Of a stretch of 64,000 nucleotides of DNA, positions 26,061 through 35,012 are shown in pieces. The position numbers were made by a program, and so were the translations under genes. Below the pieces are notes generated by a model that was not told the origin of the DNA, did no database searches, and saw only the letters and a program-made list of their open reading frames with translations. The stretch is from Paenibacillus phytohabitans (GTDB lineage Bacteria > Bacillota > Bacilli > Paenibacillales > Paenibacillaceae), in NCBI RefSeq assembly GCF_013141775.1, contig NZ_WHOB01000043.1, positions 108,379-172,378 on the forward strand. The letters run 5' to 3'. Within the stretch, counting starts at the first letter, position 1; each line of letters begins with the position of its first letter.

Positions 26061-26285
26061 ATCCTGCACATAATACAACATTTCCCCTCACATATCGCCC
26101 CAAATCCGAAATTGTTGTATGAAATGCAGGATTTTACCTTTTTCTAGCGGCTTAGCCGAATTATTCTTGTATTTTATACAACAATCCTCCCGGACACCTA
26201 ACTATCAATGATCCAAAGTTGTAAAACGTACAACATTTATGTGTACAGTGTTTACTGAAAGTCTCCATCCTGCTGCAGCGCCCTC
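26061..26285. repeat. Dispersed intergenic repeat, copy A
   Basis: The 620-bp gap between 25876 and 26495 has no gene. Its middle is clearly related to 38053-38324. Shared parts in order: ATTGTTGTAT + AAATGCAG (26111 onward); a near-palindrome with arms 26163-26172 and 26176-26185 (one mismatch); a hairpin GTTGTA/TACAAC (26218-26223, 26229-26234); ACATTTATGT; and AGTCTCCAT. A partial inverted copy of the first motif lies at 26061-26083. Outside the repeat I see only the terminator and A+T-rich promoter sequence. Confidence 0.75.
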
Positions 26286-26495
26286 TGCCCGTATATTCCG
26301 TGAATCTAGTGAGCTTAATCTATATTTTTCACCCTATCCATTGGTAATTCAGGTTATAATGACCATGTATATTGCAGGATATTGGGAAGGCTATAGCCAC
26401 TAAGCCAGAGATTCTGTGATTTTACATCCCATTAACATGCTTCATATGTTCGCGTGATATAACTGAAACAATCGGTTATTGGAGGAGAAGATTAG

Positions 26496-27722
26496 ATGAA
26501 GCTGAGTAAAGAGGAGAAATCATGGATTCTGTATGACTGCGGTAATTCTGCCTACTCGATGGCGGTGACTACGGCGCTTTTGCCCATTATCTTCGGCATG
26601 TTCACCACTGTGGGCAGCAGTATGGATTTGGGCTATTTCAATTCCATTGCCAGTATTCTGGTGGCGGTGCTCAGTCCGATCCTGGGGACGATTGCCGATT
26701 ACAAGGACAGGAAGAAGCGCTTCTTTATCTTCTTCGCTGCGGTAGGCGTGCTTGCGACGGCTTCCCTGGCCTTCGTGTCACCGGATAGCGGACAATGGCA
26801 GCTGCTGATTGCCTTTTACATTCTGTCAGCGGTCGGGTTTGCCGGGGCCAATATCTTCTATGATTCCTTCCTGGTCGATATTACAGATGATGAGCGGATG
26901 GATAAGGTATCGACGAGAGGGTTTGCCTTCGGTTATATCTTCAGCTGTATTCCGTTCGGAATCAGTCTGCTGCTCATCTTTATGATGGGGATGGATAAGG
27001 CCATCGGCTATCAGATCGGATTCATCATCACTGCACTATGGTGGGGGCTGCTCACTGTGCCTATGATCAGAGACGTGAAGCAGCGCTACTACATTGAGCC
27101 TGAACCTAATCCGGTTGCAAACAGCTTCAAAAGAATGGCGAACACCTTCATGAATATCCGCCAGCACAAAATTGTATTTGTGTTCCTGATTGCTTATTTC
27201 TTCTATATCGACGGGGTAGATACCATTATTAAAATGGTGGTGCCGTATGCGACTTCGGTACTGGGTGGGGATTCCCTGGACACCTTCACCCTGCTGGGCA
27301 TTCTGCTCATCATCCAGATCATTGCCTTTCCGTGTGCGATTCTCTACGGTAATCTGGCCAAAACCCACTCTGCCCGCAAGCTGATTATCTTCGGGATTTT
27401 CACTTATATCATTTCCTGTATTGCGGCTTTCTTCATCACCTCAGTGTGGCATATCTTTATTCTTGGCGCGCTGATCGGTTCGGCCCAGGGCGGCATCCAG
27501 GCGCTCAGCCGGTCGTATTTCGCCAAAATCATTCCGAAGGAGAATTCCAATGAATTCTTCGGCTTCTATAATATCTTCGGCAAGTTCGCGGCAATTCTCG
27601 GCCCGGCGCTGATGTCACTGACTACGACGTTAACGGGCGAGGCCCGCTTTAGCATTTTATCCATAATTCCGCTGTTTCTGATTGGATTCTTCATCTTCAT
27701 CACTCTGCCTAAGGGGAACTGA
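26496..27722 (+). CDS. MFS transporter, UMF1/Atg22-like
   Basis: 408 residues with 12 membrane segments. The N-terminus (WILYDCGNSAYSMAVTTALLP) and DITDDERMDKVSTRGFAFGY are hallmarks of the UMF1 family, related to yeast Atg22 vacuolar effluxers. Bacterial substrates are unknown. TTGGAGGAG precedes the ATG. The next gene starts one base after this stop, so the pair is cotranscribed. Confidence 0.88.
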   Translation: MKLSKEEKSWILYDCGNSAYSMAVTTALLPIIFGMFTTVGSSMDLGYFNSIASILVAVLSPILGTIADYKDRKKRFFIFFAAVGVLATASLAFVSPDSGQWQLLIAFYILSAVGFAGANIFYDSFLVDITDDERMDKVSTRGFAFGYIFSCIPFGISLLLIFMMGMDKAIGYQIGFIITALWWGLLTVPMIRDVKQRYYIEPEPNPVANSFKRMANTFMNIRQHKIVFVFLIAYFFYIDGVDTIIKMVVPYATSVLGGDSLDTFTLLGILLIIQIIAFPCAILYGNLAKTHSARKLIIFGIFTYIISCIAAFFITSVWHIFILGALIGSAQGGIQALSRSYFAKIIPKENSNEFFGFYNIFGKFAAILGPALMSLTTTLTGEARFSILSIIPLFLIGFFIFITLPKGN

Positions 27723-27723
27723 C

Positions 27724-29028
27724 ATGGAACCGACAACGCCTCGCGCGCCATTAGCTAAACATCTGATCGTCATTTCCTACGATGCCTTCTCGGAGGACAA
27801 CTGGGAACTGGCCAGCCGGCTGCCCAATTTATCCAGACTGATTAAGCAAGGTGCCCACAGCAACCGCTTGCGGAGCGTATATCCCACACTCACCTATGTA
27901 GTTCATACCACCATCGCTACCGGCGTTCATCCGGACAAGCACGGTATTCACCACAACAATCCGCTGCAGCCGTTCGTGAAGGAGGAGGATCAGCGCTGGT
28001 TCTGGTTCCGTGAGGCGGTTAAGGTACCTACAATTTATGATGCTGCACGTAAGGCAGGGCTCAGTACCGCCGGACTCCTCTGGCCGGTTTCGGGCAAGTC
28101 CTCGATCCGGTATAATATTCCGGAAATCAGGGCGCTGAAAGGTGAGAATCAGGCACTTAAGGTGCTGAGAAGCGGCAGTCCCGCCTACTGTATCCGGATG
28201 GAGCTGAAATACGGCCGGATCAGGCAAGGGATTACCCAGCCTTATCTGGATGACTTTACAACGAAGTGTGCGATAGACACGATTAAGCGCAACAAGCCTA
28301 ATCTGCTCATGATGCATCTGATTGACCTGGATGATGCCAAACATCTATATGGGACAGACAGCGATGAGGTGAAAGAAGTCATCCTGCGTATGGATAACCG
28401 GCTGGGTGAGATCCTGCAGGCCGTGGAAGATGCCGGGATCAGGCAGGATACGGTAATTATGGTGCTCGGAGACCACGGCCAGTTCAATGTGCGCTACAAA
28501 GTGCATCTGAACAAGCTTTTGCAGGCAAAGGGTCTGATCTATGAAGAGGGCGGCGTAATGAAATGGCGGGCATACTTCCAGTGCGGCGGAGGTTCAGCGT
28601 ACCTGCATGTCCAGCCGGGAGACGAAGAAGCAGAGCGGCTCGCGCTCACGGCTATTGAAGAATATAGGCAGAATGACATGTCAGGGGTTGAAAGCGTATA
28701 CCACAGAGAGACATTAGACCGTCTTCATGCAAGCCATTCCACAAGAGTGATGCTGGAAGCGAAGCGCGGTTATTGTTTTGATGAGAGTCTGGAGGAGCAG
28801 CTGGTTGTCGATTTGCAGGCACATGGAGTTCGTTATGCTACGCATGGTTATTCTCCTGACAAAAGCGGCTACCGGTGCAATTTTGTCGTCTCCGGCGGCA
28901 TGATTAAACAGGACTATTCCATCGGCGACATCGAAATGGTCGATATTGCGCCAACGCTGGGAAGAATTCTGGGGATCGATTTCGGGCACGGGGACGGGAG
29001 AGTGCTGGAGGAGATTGTCCGGGAATAA
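27724..29028 (+). CDS. Nucleotide pyrophosphatase/phosphodiesterase-like protein
   Basis: About 434 residues of the alkaline phosphatase superfamily. VISYDAFSEDNW gives the first metal Asp; VYPTLTYVVHTTIATG holds the catalytic Thr; LIDLDDAKH, LGDHGQF and ATHGYSPDKSGY supply the remaining Asp and His ligands of a two-metal site. There is no signal peptide, so it acts in the cytoplasm. AAGGGGA fits the ATG at 27724. Coupled to the UMF1 transporter, it may cleave an imported phosphodiester, but that is inference. Confidence 0.87.
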   Translation: MEPTTPRAPLAKHLIVISYDAFSEDNWELASRLPNLSRLIKQGAHSNRLRSVYPTLTYVVHTTIATGVHPDKHGIHHNNPLQPFVKEEDQRWFWFREAVKVPTIYDAARKAGLSTAGLLWPVSGKSSIRYNIPEIRALKGENQALKVLRSGSPAYCIRMELKYGRIRQGITQPYLDDFTTKCAIDTIKRNKPNLLMMHLIDLDDAKHLYGTDSDEVKEVILRMDNRLGEILQAVEDAGIRQDTVIMVLGDHGQFNVRYKVHLNKLLQAKGLIYEEGGVMKWRAYFQCGGGSAYLHVQPGDEEAERLALTAIEEYRQNDMSGVESVYHRETLDRLHASHSTRVMLEAKRGYCFDESLEEQLVVDLQAHGVRYATHGYSPDKSGYRCNFVVSGGMIKQDYSIGDIEMVDIAPTLGRILGIDFGHGDGRVLEEIVRE

Positions 29029-29114
29029 AAAAGTGCAAAACCGGCAAAAGAGTCCGATTGTCTTCTATATCCGGATGAATTAGTGTAGACGGGAAAAGAA
29101 AGGTGGATGCCCGT

Positions 29115-30203
29115 ATGATATTTAACTATTCGTTTGTACCCGCATTGGATAGCCTGTATGACATGGAAAAGGGTTATGGCTTTGCCGCAGCGCCGGCAGG
29201 CTCGAAGAATGAGGAGCTCAAGGATTCATGGCCCGGGGATTACTTCTCTCCTATAGTACCGACGCTGCTGATGGATGTGCCGAATGGTAATTACACCGTA
29301 ACGCTGGAGATCGGTTCGCCGGACACCTCCGCCGTTACTACCGTAAGAGAAGGACTCGGCCGGATCCGGCTGTTTGAGGTGAAGACCGGGCCCGGTGAGA
29401 TCACCACCCGCATCTTTGCTGTGCATGTCGAGGATGGTGTGCTCAAGCTGGCTTTCGGCGGTGCTGCACCAAGTGTGCGGCAGGTGACGGTTAACCGGGT
29501 AAGCTCCATCACTACTCTATTTCTTGCCGGAGATTCTACCGTAACGGATCAGGCCTCGGGGCAATTCCCTTATACAGGCTGGGGCCAAATGATCGGATTG
29601 TACCTGGATGAAGACATTGCTGTGGCGAATCATGCACGTTCCGGCAGAAGCGCCAGAACCTTTATTGAGGAGAACCGTCTGCTGCGGATAGCCAAAAGAC
29701 TGCGCAAGGGCGACTTCCTGCTTGTCCAATTTGCCCACAACGATGAGAAAGAAACAGAAGAAGGTGCGGGTCCGTTCACAACCTATCAGCATTACCTGAA
29801 GCAATATATTGATCTTGCGCGCTCAGCCGGTGCGTATCCTGTGCTTGTAGCGCCCATGCACCGGCGCTTCTTCGAGGAGGATGGGGCCATCCGGAATACC
29901 CACGGGGAATATATTGAAGCTATGAGGCAGCTTGCCGTCCGGGGAGCTGTACCCTTTGTGGATCTCGCTTCACTCAGCAAAGTATATTTTGAGGAGCTTG
30001 GTGAAGCGCGTTCCAAGCAAGTATTTCTGTGGGCGGAACCGGGCCAATATGCTAACCTTCCTGAGGGAGCAGAGGATAACACGCATTTCTCGGAAGCCGG
30101 GGCGATTGAAATGGCCAGACTGGTGGCGAAGGGGATACAGCAGTCAGAGGCGGACAAGCTCAAGCAGCATCTGATCAGCAATATAGGGGGCTCCTTAATT
30201 TAA
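29115..30203 (+). CDS. Rhamnogalacturonan acetylesterase-like SGNH hydrolase
   Basis: About 362 residues. An N-terminal beta-rich domain (about 1-130) of carbohydrate-binding type precedes an SGNH/GDSL esterase: FLAGDSTVTDQ (Ser), YTGWGQMIG (Gly), VQFAHNDEK (Asn) and DNTHFSEAGA (Asp-His). This matches YesT/YesY/RhgT pectin deacetylases. No signal peptide is seen, so it probably acts on imported fragments. AAAGGTGG is well placed for the ATG at 29115; the frame opens at a GTG at 29103. The rhamnose mutarotase gene downstream supports a role in rhamnogalacturonan use. Confidence 0.88.
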   Translation: MIFNYSFVPALDSLYDMEKGYGFAAAPAGSKNEELKDSWPGDYFSPIVPTLLMDVPNGNYTVTLEIGSPDTSAVTTVREGLGRIRLFEVKTGPGEITTRIFAVHVEDGVLKLAFGGAAPSVRQVTVNRVSSITTLFLAGDSTVTDQASGQFPYTGWGQMIGLYLDEDIAVANHARSGRSARTFIEENRLLRIAKRLRKGDFLLVQFAHNDEKETEEGAGPFTTYQHYLKQYIDLARSAGAYPVLVAPMHRRFFEEDGAIRNTHGEYIEAMRQLAVRGAVPFVDLASLSKVYFEELGEARSKQVFLWAEPGQYANLPEGAEDNTHFSEAGAIEMARLVAKGIQQSEADKLKQHLISNIGGSLI

Positions 30204-30328
30204 GCCAGATATTCGGAGTTTATTTGTGTTTATTTATATTCAATAAAGTTCATCTATACTTTATAATGTTCAATATAATAGTTCACTTAAGTTTTAACTA
30301 CACCCCTATATGTCTGGAGAGCTGAACA

Positions 30329-30643
30329 GTGATTAGAAAAGCGAGTGTTATGCATGTTTATCCCGATGCTTATGAGGAGTACAAACGCCGTCATGATGAG
30401 CTTTGGCCGGAGATGGCTGAAGAGCTGAAGAACCATGGCGCACATAATTATTCTATTTTTCTGGATGAAGAAACGGGCAGCCTGTTTGCTTACGTAGAGA
30501 TTGAAGACGAAGAGCGGTGGGATCAGATGTCGCAGACGGAGATTTGCCGGAAGTGGTGGGTGTATATGGAGCCGCTGATGGAGACTAACCCTGATCACAG
30601 CCCGGTGTCCAAGAATTTGAAAGATGTATTCTACTTAAAATAA
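30329..30643 (+). CDS. rhaM: L-rhamnose mutarotase
   Basis: 104 residues, full length for RhaM. MHVYPDAYEEYKRRHDELWPE contains, over its length, the conserved Tyr and His; HNYSIFLDEETGSLFAYVE and KWWVYMEPLME complete the family pattern. It interconverts the anomers of L-rhamnose in the cytoplasm. GTG start with GGAGA upstream. The rhamnose kinase and aldolase genes are not in the window. Confidence 0.93.
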   Translation: MIRKASVMHVYPDAYEEYKRRHDELWPEMAEELKNHGAHNYSIFLDEETGSLFAYVEIEDEERWDQMSQTEICRKWWVYMEPLMETNPDHSPVSKNLKDVFYLK

Positions 30644-30655
30644 CCGATAGCCAAG

Positions 30656-30685
30656 AGTGCCCTGTGATATTGCGGGGCACTTTTA
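30656..30685 (+). terminator. Terminator after rhaM
   Basis: AGTGCCC (30656-30662) pairs with GGGCACT (30675-30681), followed by TTT. Confidence 0.65.
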
Positions 30686-30744
30686 TATTGTATAGCTAGC
30701 AAAGGGGTCATGAAGTGCACCGCCGTTCGATCCGGGGAGGACAT

Positions 30745-31413
30745 TCAAATAACAATGCCAAGCACGAAGCCGTCGTATCCCTTGCTGCCTACCGTCTGCA
30801 GTGCAGTAGCCTCGATTCGCGGCTCGGCGGAGAGCAGATCCATAAACTGGCGGATGCCTTGTACGCGGTCATCTGTACTCTGCGCCTGAATGACCTCACC
30901 ATCACGCACTACGTTATCGGCCACAATTACCGCTCCCGGCCGGGCCAGCTTCAATGCCCATTTCAGATAATGAGGATTGTTCGGTTTGTCGGCGTCAATG
31001 AAGATGAAGTCAAAAGGGCCATGCCCCCGGGCTTCAAGTGTCGCCAGCGTCTCAAGTGCCGGCCCCTCAATCACCTCCGTTTTATCCGCTAACCCGGCCA
31101 TTCTCAGATTATCCTCAGCGACGACTACATGGTCATGCTCGAACTCGAGCGAAACCAGTCTTCCTGCTTCCGGCAACGCCCTTGCCAGCCAAATGGTGCT
31201 GTAGCCGCCCAGCGTGCCGATCTCCAGAATATTAACGGCGCCTTTCATTTTAGCCAGAAGATACAGCAGCTTCCCCTGGTTCGGAGCAACATCAATCGCC
31301 GGTAATCCTGCACCTTCATTAGCGCCCAGAACGGCGTCCAGCACCGGATCTGCCGCCAGCAGCTTGTCATCGAAATACGCGTCAACCTTACTCCATTTGT
31401 TCTGTTCTTTCAT
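30745..31413 (-). CDS. O-methyltransferase (class I, SAM-dependent)
   Basis: 222 residues of the catechol/caffeoyl-CoA O-methyltransferase type. ILEIGTLGGYSTIWLA is the SAM-binding motif I, FDFIFIDADKPNNPHYL contains the metal-binding Asp, and AVIVADNVVRDGEV the next metal ligands. Substrates are usually catechols; here unknown. GGAGGG precedes the ATG. It is divergent from a LysR gene that probably controls it. Confidence 0.92.
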   Translation of the reverse strand: MKEQNKWSKVDAYFDDKLLAADPVLDAVLGANEGAGLPAIDVAPNQGKLLYLLAKMKGAVNILEIGTLGGYSTIWLARALPEAGRLVSLEFEHDHVVVAEDNLRMAGLADKTEVIEGPALETLATLEARGHGPFDFIFIDADKPNNPHYLKWALKLARPGAVIVADNVVRDGEVIQAQSTDDRVQGIRQFMDLLSAEPRIEATALQTVGSKGYDGFVLGIVI

Positions 31414-31477
31414 GTGAATCCCTCCGTTTGGTTAAGTGTTGTATTGGATCTGTTTTAAATATAAGGTAAAATAATTC

Positions 31478-31500
31478 ATAAAACTAATATATGTTTTTAT
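31478..31500. promoter_or_regulatory. Candidate LysR binding site
   Basis: ATAAAAC (31478-31484) and GTTTTTAT (31493-31500) form an A+T-rich interrupted dyad, with one extra base, between the divergent methyltransferase and lysR genes. Confidence 0.35.
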
Positions 31501-31539
31501 AGTTTGCATATAATTTGATTATGAATCGAGGCGATCTGC

Positions 31540-32421
31540 ATGAACCTGCATGCACTAAGGCTATTTTATTATGTTGCCGAGACGGGCAGCGTCACGAAGG
31601 CGGCTGCACGGCTCAATATCAGCCAACCGGCGGTTACCAGCCAAATCAAGAAGTTCGAGAAGGATTTGGGACTGCCTTTGTTTAACCCCAGCGGCCGCGG
31701 AATTTCACTTACTTCCTTTGGAACAGAACTGGCGAAGCAGGCAGGGAATCTCTTCACCTATGAGGAACAAATGGATGAATTTGTAGAAGACTACCGCCAG
31801 GGCAAAAAAGGGAAGCTGCGTATCGCCGCTACTTATCTGCCGGCTAATTTCCTGGTTCCCGGCTGGGCTGCCAGATTCAAAGCGGGACATCCCGGGATTG
31901 AGATCGAGATTACAACAACGAACTCCCAGCAGGCCTTTGAGCAATTGCAGCGGCATGAAGCAGATGTTGCCTTCTATGGGGGCGGAGCCAAGGAGAAACC
32001 GGAGGATGTCGAATGGCTGGAGCTTTTCGAGGATGAGCTGTGGTTCGTGGTAGCCCCTTCCCATCCCTATGCAGACCGTACGGTTTCACTGCCGGAGATG
32101 ATGCGGGAGCCGTTCATTATGCGGGAGGAGGGCAGCTCAACAAGAGAGCGCCTTGTCTCGTTATGTACGACTTATGGCCTGAAGCCGCCAGAGGTCGCAC
32201 TGCAATTCAGCGGACTGGGTGAAGCCATCCGTTCGGTAATCGCGGGGTATGGTGCAAACTTCATCTCCTCTCTCGCCGTGCGCGAATATGTGGAGTGGAA
32301 GCAGCTCTCCCGTGTGCATGTGGAGGGGATTCACCTAAGCAACCATATTGCTGTCTGCACGCGTAAGAATGAATCCCTGCCTGCCGCGCTGCAGCAGTTT
32401 ATTGATATCTGCCGCCAATGA
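31540..32421 (+). CDS. LysR-family regulator
   Basis: 293 residues. The winged helix has TGSVTKAAARLNISQPAVTS; the effector domain has KLRIAATYLPANFLVPGWAA and DVAFYGGG. It resembles CysL/CbbR-like regulators. Adjacent and divergent to the O-methyltransferase, 126 bp apart, which is the expected arrangement for a LysR regulator and its target. Confidence 0.93.
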   Translation: MNLHALRLFYYVAETGSVTKAAARLNISQPAVTSQIKKFEKDLGLPLFNPSGRGISLTSFGTELAKQAGNLFTYEEQMDEFVEDYRQGKKGKLRIAATYLPANFLVPGWAARFKAGHPGIEIEITTTNSQQAFEQLQRHEADVAFYGGGAKEKPEDVEWLELFEDELWFVVAPSHPYADRTVSLPEMMREPFIMREEGSSTRERLVSLCTTYGLKPPEVALQFSGLGEAIRSVIAGYGANFISSLAVREYVEWKQLSRVHVEGIHLSNHIAVCTRKNESLPAALQQFIDICRQ

Positions 32422-32529
32422 GTAACAGATAAACAATAATTAAATATCATATTTCAATCTAAATATATTGATAAACGATAAATTATGTGGTAAATTAAAC
32501 TCACAATTCTGAAGTGAGGTGCTTTTACA

Positions 32530-33018
32530 ATGAAACGCAAACCAGGGTCGACCACTTTTTTGAAGGCAGTGATTGTGCTGTTTGGATTGGCTGCACTTGC
32601 TCTATGTGTATTTGTAGTGCCGGAGATCGCGGGGTTTGCAGCAGAGCTGTATCCGGATATGTCTTACATACAGGCTCTCGTGATGATCGATCTGTACGGG
32701 GCGGCACTGCCTTTTTACATCGCACTCTATCAGGCCTTTAAGCTGTTAGGCTACATCGACCAGAACAAGGCATTCTCGGATACCTCTGTACAGGTGCTGA
32801 AGAATATCAAGAACTGTGCAGTCGCCATCAGCGGTATGTTTGTTATAGGCATGCCCCTGTTCTATCTGATGGCGGAGAGGGATGATGCCCCGGGGATTAT
32901 CGTCATCGGAATGATCATTATCCTGGCTTCCATGGTGATCGCTGTATTCGCTGCAGTGCTCCAGAAGCTGTTGAACGAAGCTATTGAACTAAAATCTGAA
33001 AATGATTTGACAGTCTGA
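32530..33018 (+). CDS. DUF2975 membrane protein
   Basis: 162 residues with four membrane segments (about 14-35, 50-72, 95-117, 128-150) and the DUF2975 pattern YQAFKLLGYIDQNKAFSD. Members are paired almost always with a small XRE protein, as here, where the stop is 10 bases before the regulator's start. Function unknown. Confidence 0.88.
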   Translation: MKRKPGSTTFLKAVIVLFGLAALALCVFVVPEIAGFAAELYPDMSYIQALVMIDLYGAALPFYIALYQAFKLLGYIDQNKAFSDTSVQVLKNIKNCAVAISGMFVIGMPLFYLMAERDDAPGIIVIGMIIILASMVIAVFAAVLQKLLNEAIELKSENDLTV

Positions 33019-33028
33019 GGTGATGACC

Positions 33029-33244
33029 ATGGGGATTATAATCAATATTGACGTGATGCTGGCGAAACGGAAAATGAGTGTAACTGAGCTTACGGAGAAG
33101 GTGGGCATAACAATGGCTAACCTGTCTATACTCAAGAACGGCAAGGCGAAGGCAATCCGGTTCTCAACGCTCGAGGCGATTTGCAAGGCATTGGATTGTC
33201 AGCCGGGAGATATATTAGAATACACTCCGGAAGCTACAGAATAA
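33029..33244 (+). CDS. Small XRE-type HTH regulator (YozG-like)
   Basis: About 71 residues forming one Cro/C1 helix-turn-helix: MSVTELTEKVGITMANLSIL and FSTLEAICKALDCQPGDILEY in series. This matches the YozG-like partner of DUF2975. GAGG at 33017-33020 fits the ATG at 33029; GTG 33020 and ATG 33023 are too close. It probably autoregulates the pair. Confidence 0.9.
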   Translation: MGIIINIDVMLAKRKMSVTELTEKVGITMANLSILKNGKAKAIRFSTLEAICKALDCQPGDILEYTPEATE

Positions 33245-33271
33245 AAGGGAGCGGGGAACGAGGAGAGGACG

Positions 33272-34039
33272 ATGTTGAAATCATTGGTACGGCTGCTGCA
33301 TTTCGGCTATCATCACGCGATGAGCTGCATTTTTCCCGTTGCGATCTTTGGAACCCTGATACTTACCAGTAAAGTAGAATTGCCCTTCATCCACCGGTAT
33401 GATGCCATTCTGCTGATCCTGCTGACCGTGCAGTACCTTATGTACCGCAGCGGGCTGGAGACCCTCGATGAGATCAAGGTAATCTGCGTATTTCATGTGA
33501 TTGGTCTGGTGCTGGAGATTTATAAAATAAGAATGGGCTCATGGGCATACCCTGATCCGGGATACACGAAGCTGCTCGGGGTACCGCTGTACAGCGGGTT
33601 TATGTATGCCAGCGTGGCAAGCTATATGTGCCAGATCTGGCGCAGGCTGAAGATGGACATGACCGGCTGGCCGGGGCTGGCCTCTGCGGGATTTCTGGGC
33701 GGAGCGATCTACCTGAACTTTTTCACGCACCACTTCATTCCGGATTTCCGCTGGTGGCTGACGGCGCTCGTGGTAATTGTTTTTTGGAGGACATGGATCA
33801 TCTACCGGGTGCAGGAGCGGACGTACCGGATGCCGCTGACGCTGGCTTTTTTCATTGTAGGCTTCTTCATCTGGATCGCTGAGAATATCGCTACCTTCTT
33901 GGGTGCCTGGAAATATCCCGACCAGCACGAAGCCTGGCATCTGGTGGGCTTCAGCAAGATCAGCTCATGGTTCCTGCTAATTATCATCAGCGTCATTATT
34001 GTGGCTCAGCTTAAGCATGTTAAGGCAGGGCGTTCATAA
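33272..34039 (+). CDS. DUF817 integral membrane protein
   Basis: 255 residues with about eight membrane segments. KIRMGSWAYPDPGYTKLLGV, PLYSGFMYASVASYMCQ, and ENIATFLGAWKYP are DUF817 hallmarks. Function unknown. GAGGAGAGG precedes the ATG. Placed 27 bases after the XRE gene, so it could share its transcript. Confidence 0.9.
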   Translation: MLKSLVRLLHFGYHHAMSCIFPVAIFGTLILTSKVELPFIHRYDAILLILLTVQYLMYRSGLETLDEIKVICVFHVIGLVLEIYKIRMGSWAYPDPGYTKLLGVPLYSGFMYASVASYMCQIWRRLKMDMTGWPGLASAGFLGGAIYLNFFTHHFIPDFRWWLTALVVIVFWRTWIIYRVQERTYRMPLTLAFFIVGFFIWIAENIATFLGAWKYPDQHEAWHLVGFSKISSWFLLIIISVIIVAQLKHVKAGRS

Positions 34040-34131
34040 TTCAGGACGTTCATAATTCATAATCAGCACTCTTCACTAATCGGCTAAATGTGTCGATAAT
34101 AATTCTAAACATTCACATTTAGGAGATGCTT

Positions 34132-34953
34132 ATGGATAACTTGGCAGCATTGGTCGCAGCAGCACCTTTCTTCAAACAGATTCACGCACAGGATATTATG
34201 ATCGGCATTACGGATCGGGAAATATTCCATTATTATGCACCCAGCAAAGTGCTGGATTTCGGCTTAACCAAAGGAAGTCCAGTTTCGCCGGATGATCCGT
34301 CCCTCGGCAATGCCCTGGCCGGACGCGCCACGACAAACCGGTTGTCACCTGAGCTGTATGGAGCAACTGTCATTTCTTCGGCAGTCCCGATTTACGGTAC
34401 GGAGGGTGAAGTTATAGGGGCTTTCGCAATTGCCTATACGCTGGAAAATGAAGATAAAATGGAACAGCTGACGGAAAGCATTAATCAGATTAGCGGCCAG
34501 CTTGTGGATATGGTTCAGAATGTGGCGGCCCAGTCTCAGGAGCTGTCGGCGACAACCGCGCAGATTCTGGACAATTCCCGCAAGACGGTGGAAGAGTCCA
34601 AGCAGGTGAATAAGGTTGCCGGATTCATCCGGGAGATCTCCGAGCAGACGAATCTGCTGGGCCTGAATGCGGCAATTGAGGCTGCGCGGGTCGGAGAGCA
34701 GGGGGCAGGCTTCGGTGTGGTGGCGACAGAGGTCCGCAAGCTGTCGGTACATACGAAGGAAGCTACGAAGTCGATCGAGGATTCTCTTAGCACGGTGCAG
34801 CGCTCGATCCGGGAGATGGAGCAGGAGATTGAGGCAATTGCCAAGTCTTCCTCGGCGCAGGCTGAGCTCGTAACCCAGTTCAGCGATGTCATTGAGAAGC
34901 TGAATGAGACCAGCGGGGAGATGGCCAGATTCATTTCATCCGTAATCCAATAA
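34132..34953 (+). CDS. Soluble methyl-accepting chemotaxis-like protein
   Basis: About 273 residues, no membrane segment. Residues about 1-105 form a sensor domain (IMIGITDREIFHYYAPSKVL; ISSAVPIYGTEGEVIGAF). The rest is a short MCP signalling coiled coil with the tip ISEQTNLLGLNAAIEAARVG. This matches small cytoplasmic receptors that may bind CheA/CheW. AGGAG fits the ATG at 34132 rather than the ATG at 34126. Confidence 0.88.
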   Translation: MDNLAALVAAAPFFKQIHAQDIMIGITDREIFHYYAPSKVLDFGLTKGSPVSPDDPSLGNALAGRATTNRLSPELYGATVISSAVPIYGTEGEVIGAFAIAYTLENEDKMEQLTESINQISGQLVDMVQNVAAQSQELSATTAQILDNSRKTVEESKQVNKVAGFIREISEQTNLLGLNAAIEAARVGEQGAGFGVVATEVRKLSVHTKEATKSIEDSLSTVQRSIREMEQEIEAIAKSSSAQAELVTQFSDVIEKLNETSGEMARFISSVIQ

Positions 34954-34963
34954 AATAGCATAA

Positions 34964-34996
34964 ACAAGGCGGCCGTTAGGTTAACGGCCGCCTTGT
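34964..34996. terminator. Bidirectional terminator between convergent genes
   Basis: A perfect 15-bp stem (34964-34978 with 34982-34996) and 3-base loop, A-rich on the left and T-rich on the right, serving both the receptor gene and the marR gene. Confidence 0.8.
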
Positions 34997-35012
34997 TGTA
35001 TTCAGGAAGGCG

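Noticed and set aside
30715..31092. Plus-strand open frame of 125 codons after rhaM
   Set aside because: Antisense to the O-methyltransferase, which has intact SAM and metal motifs.
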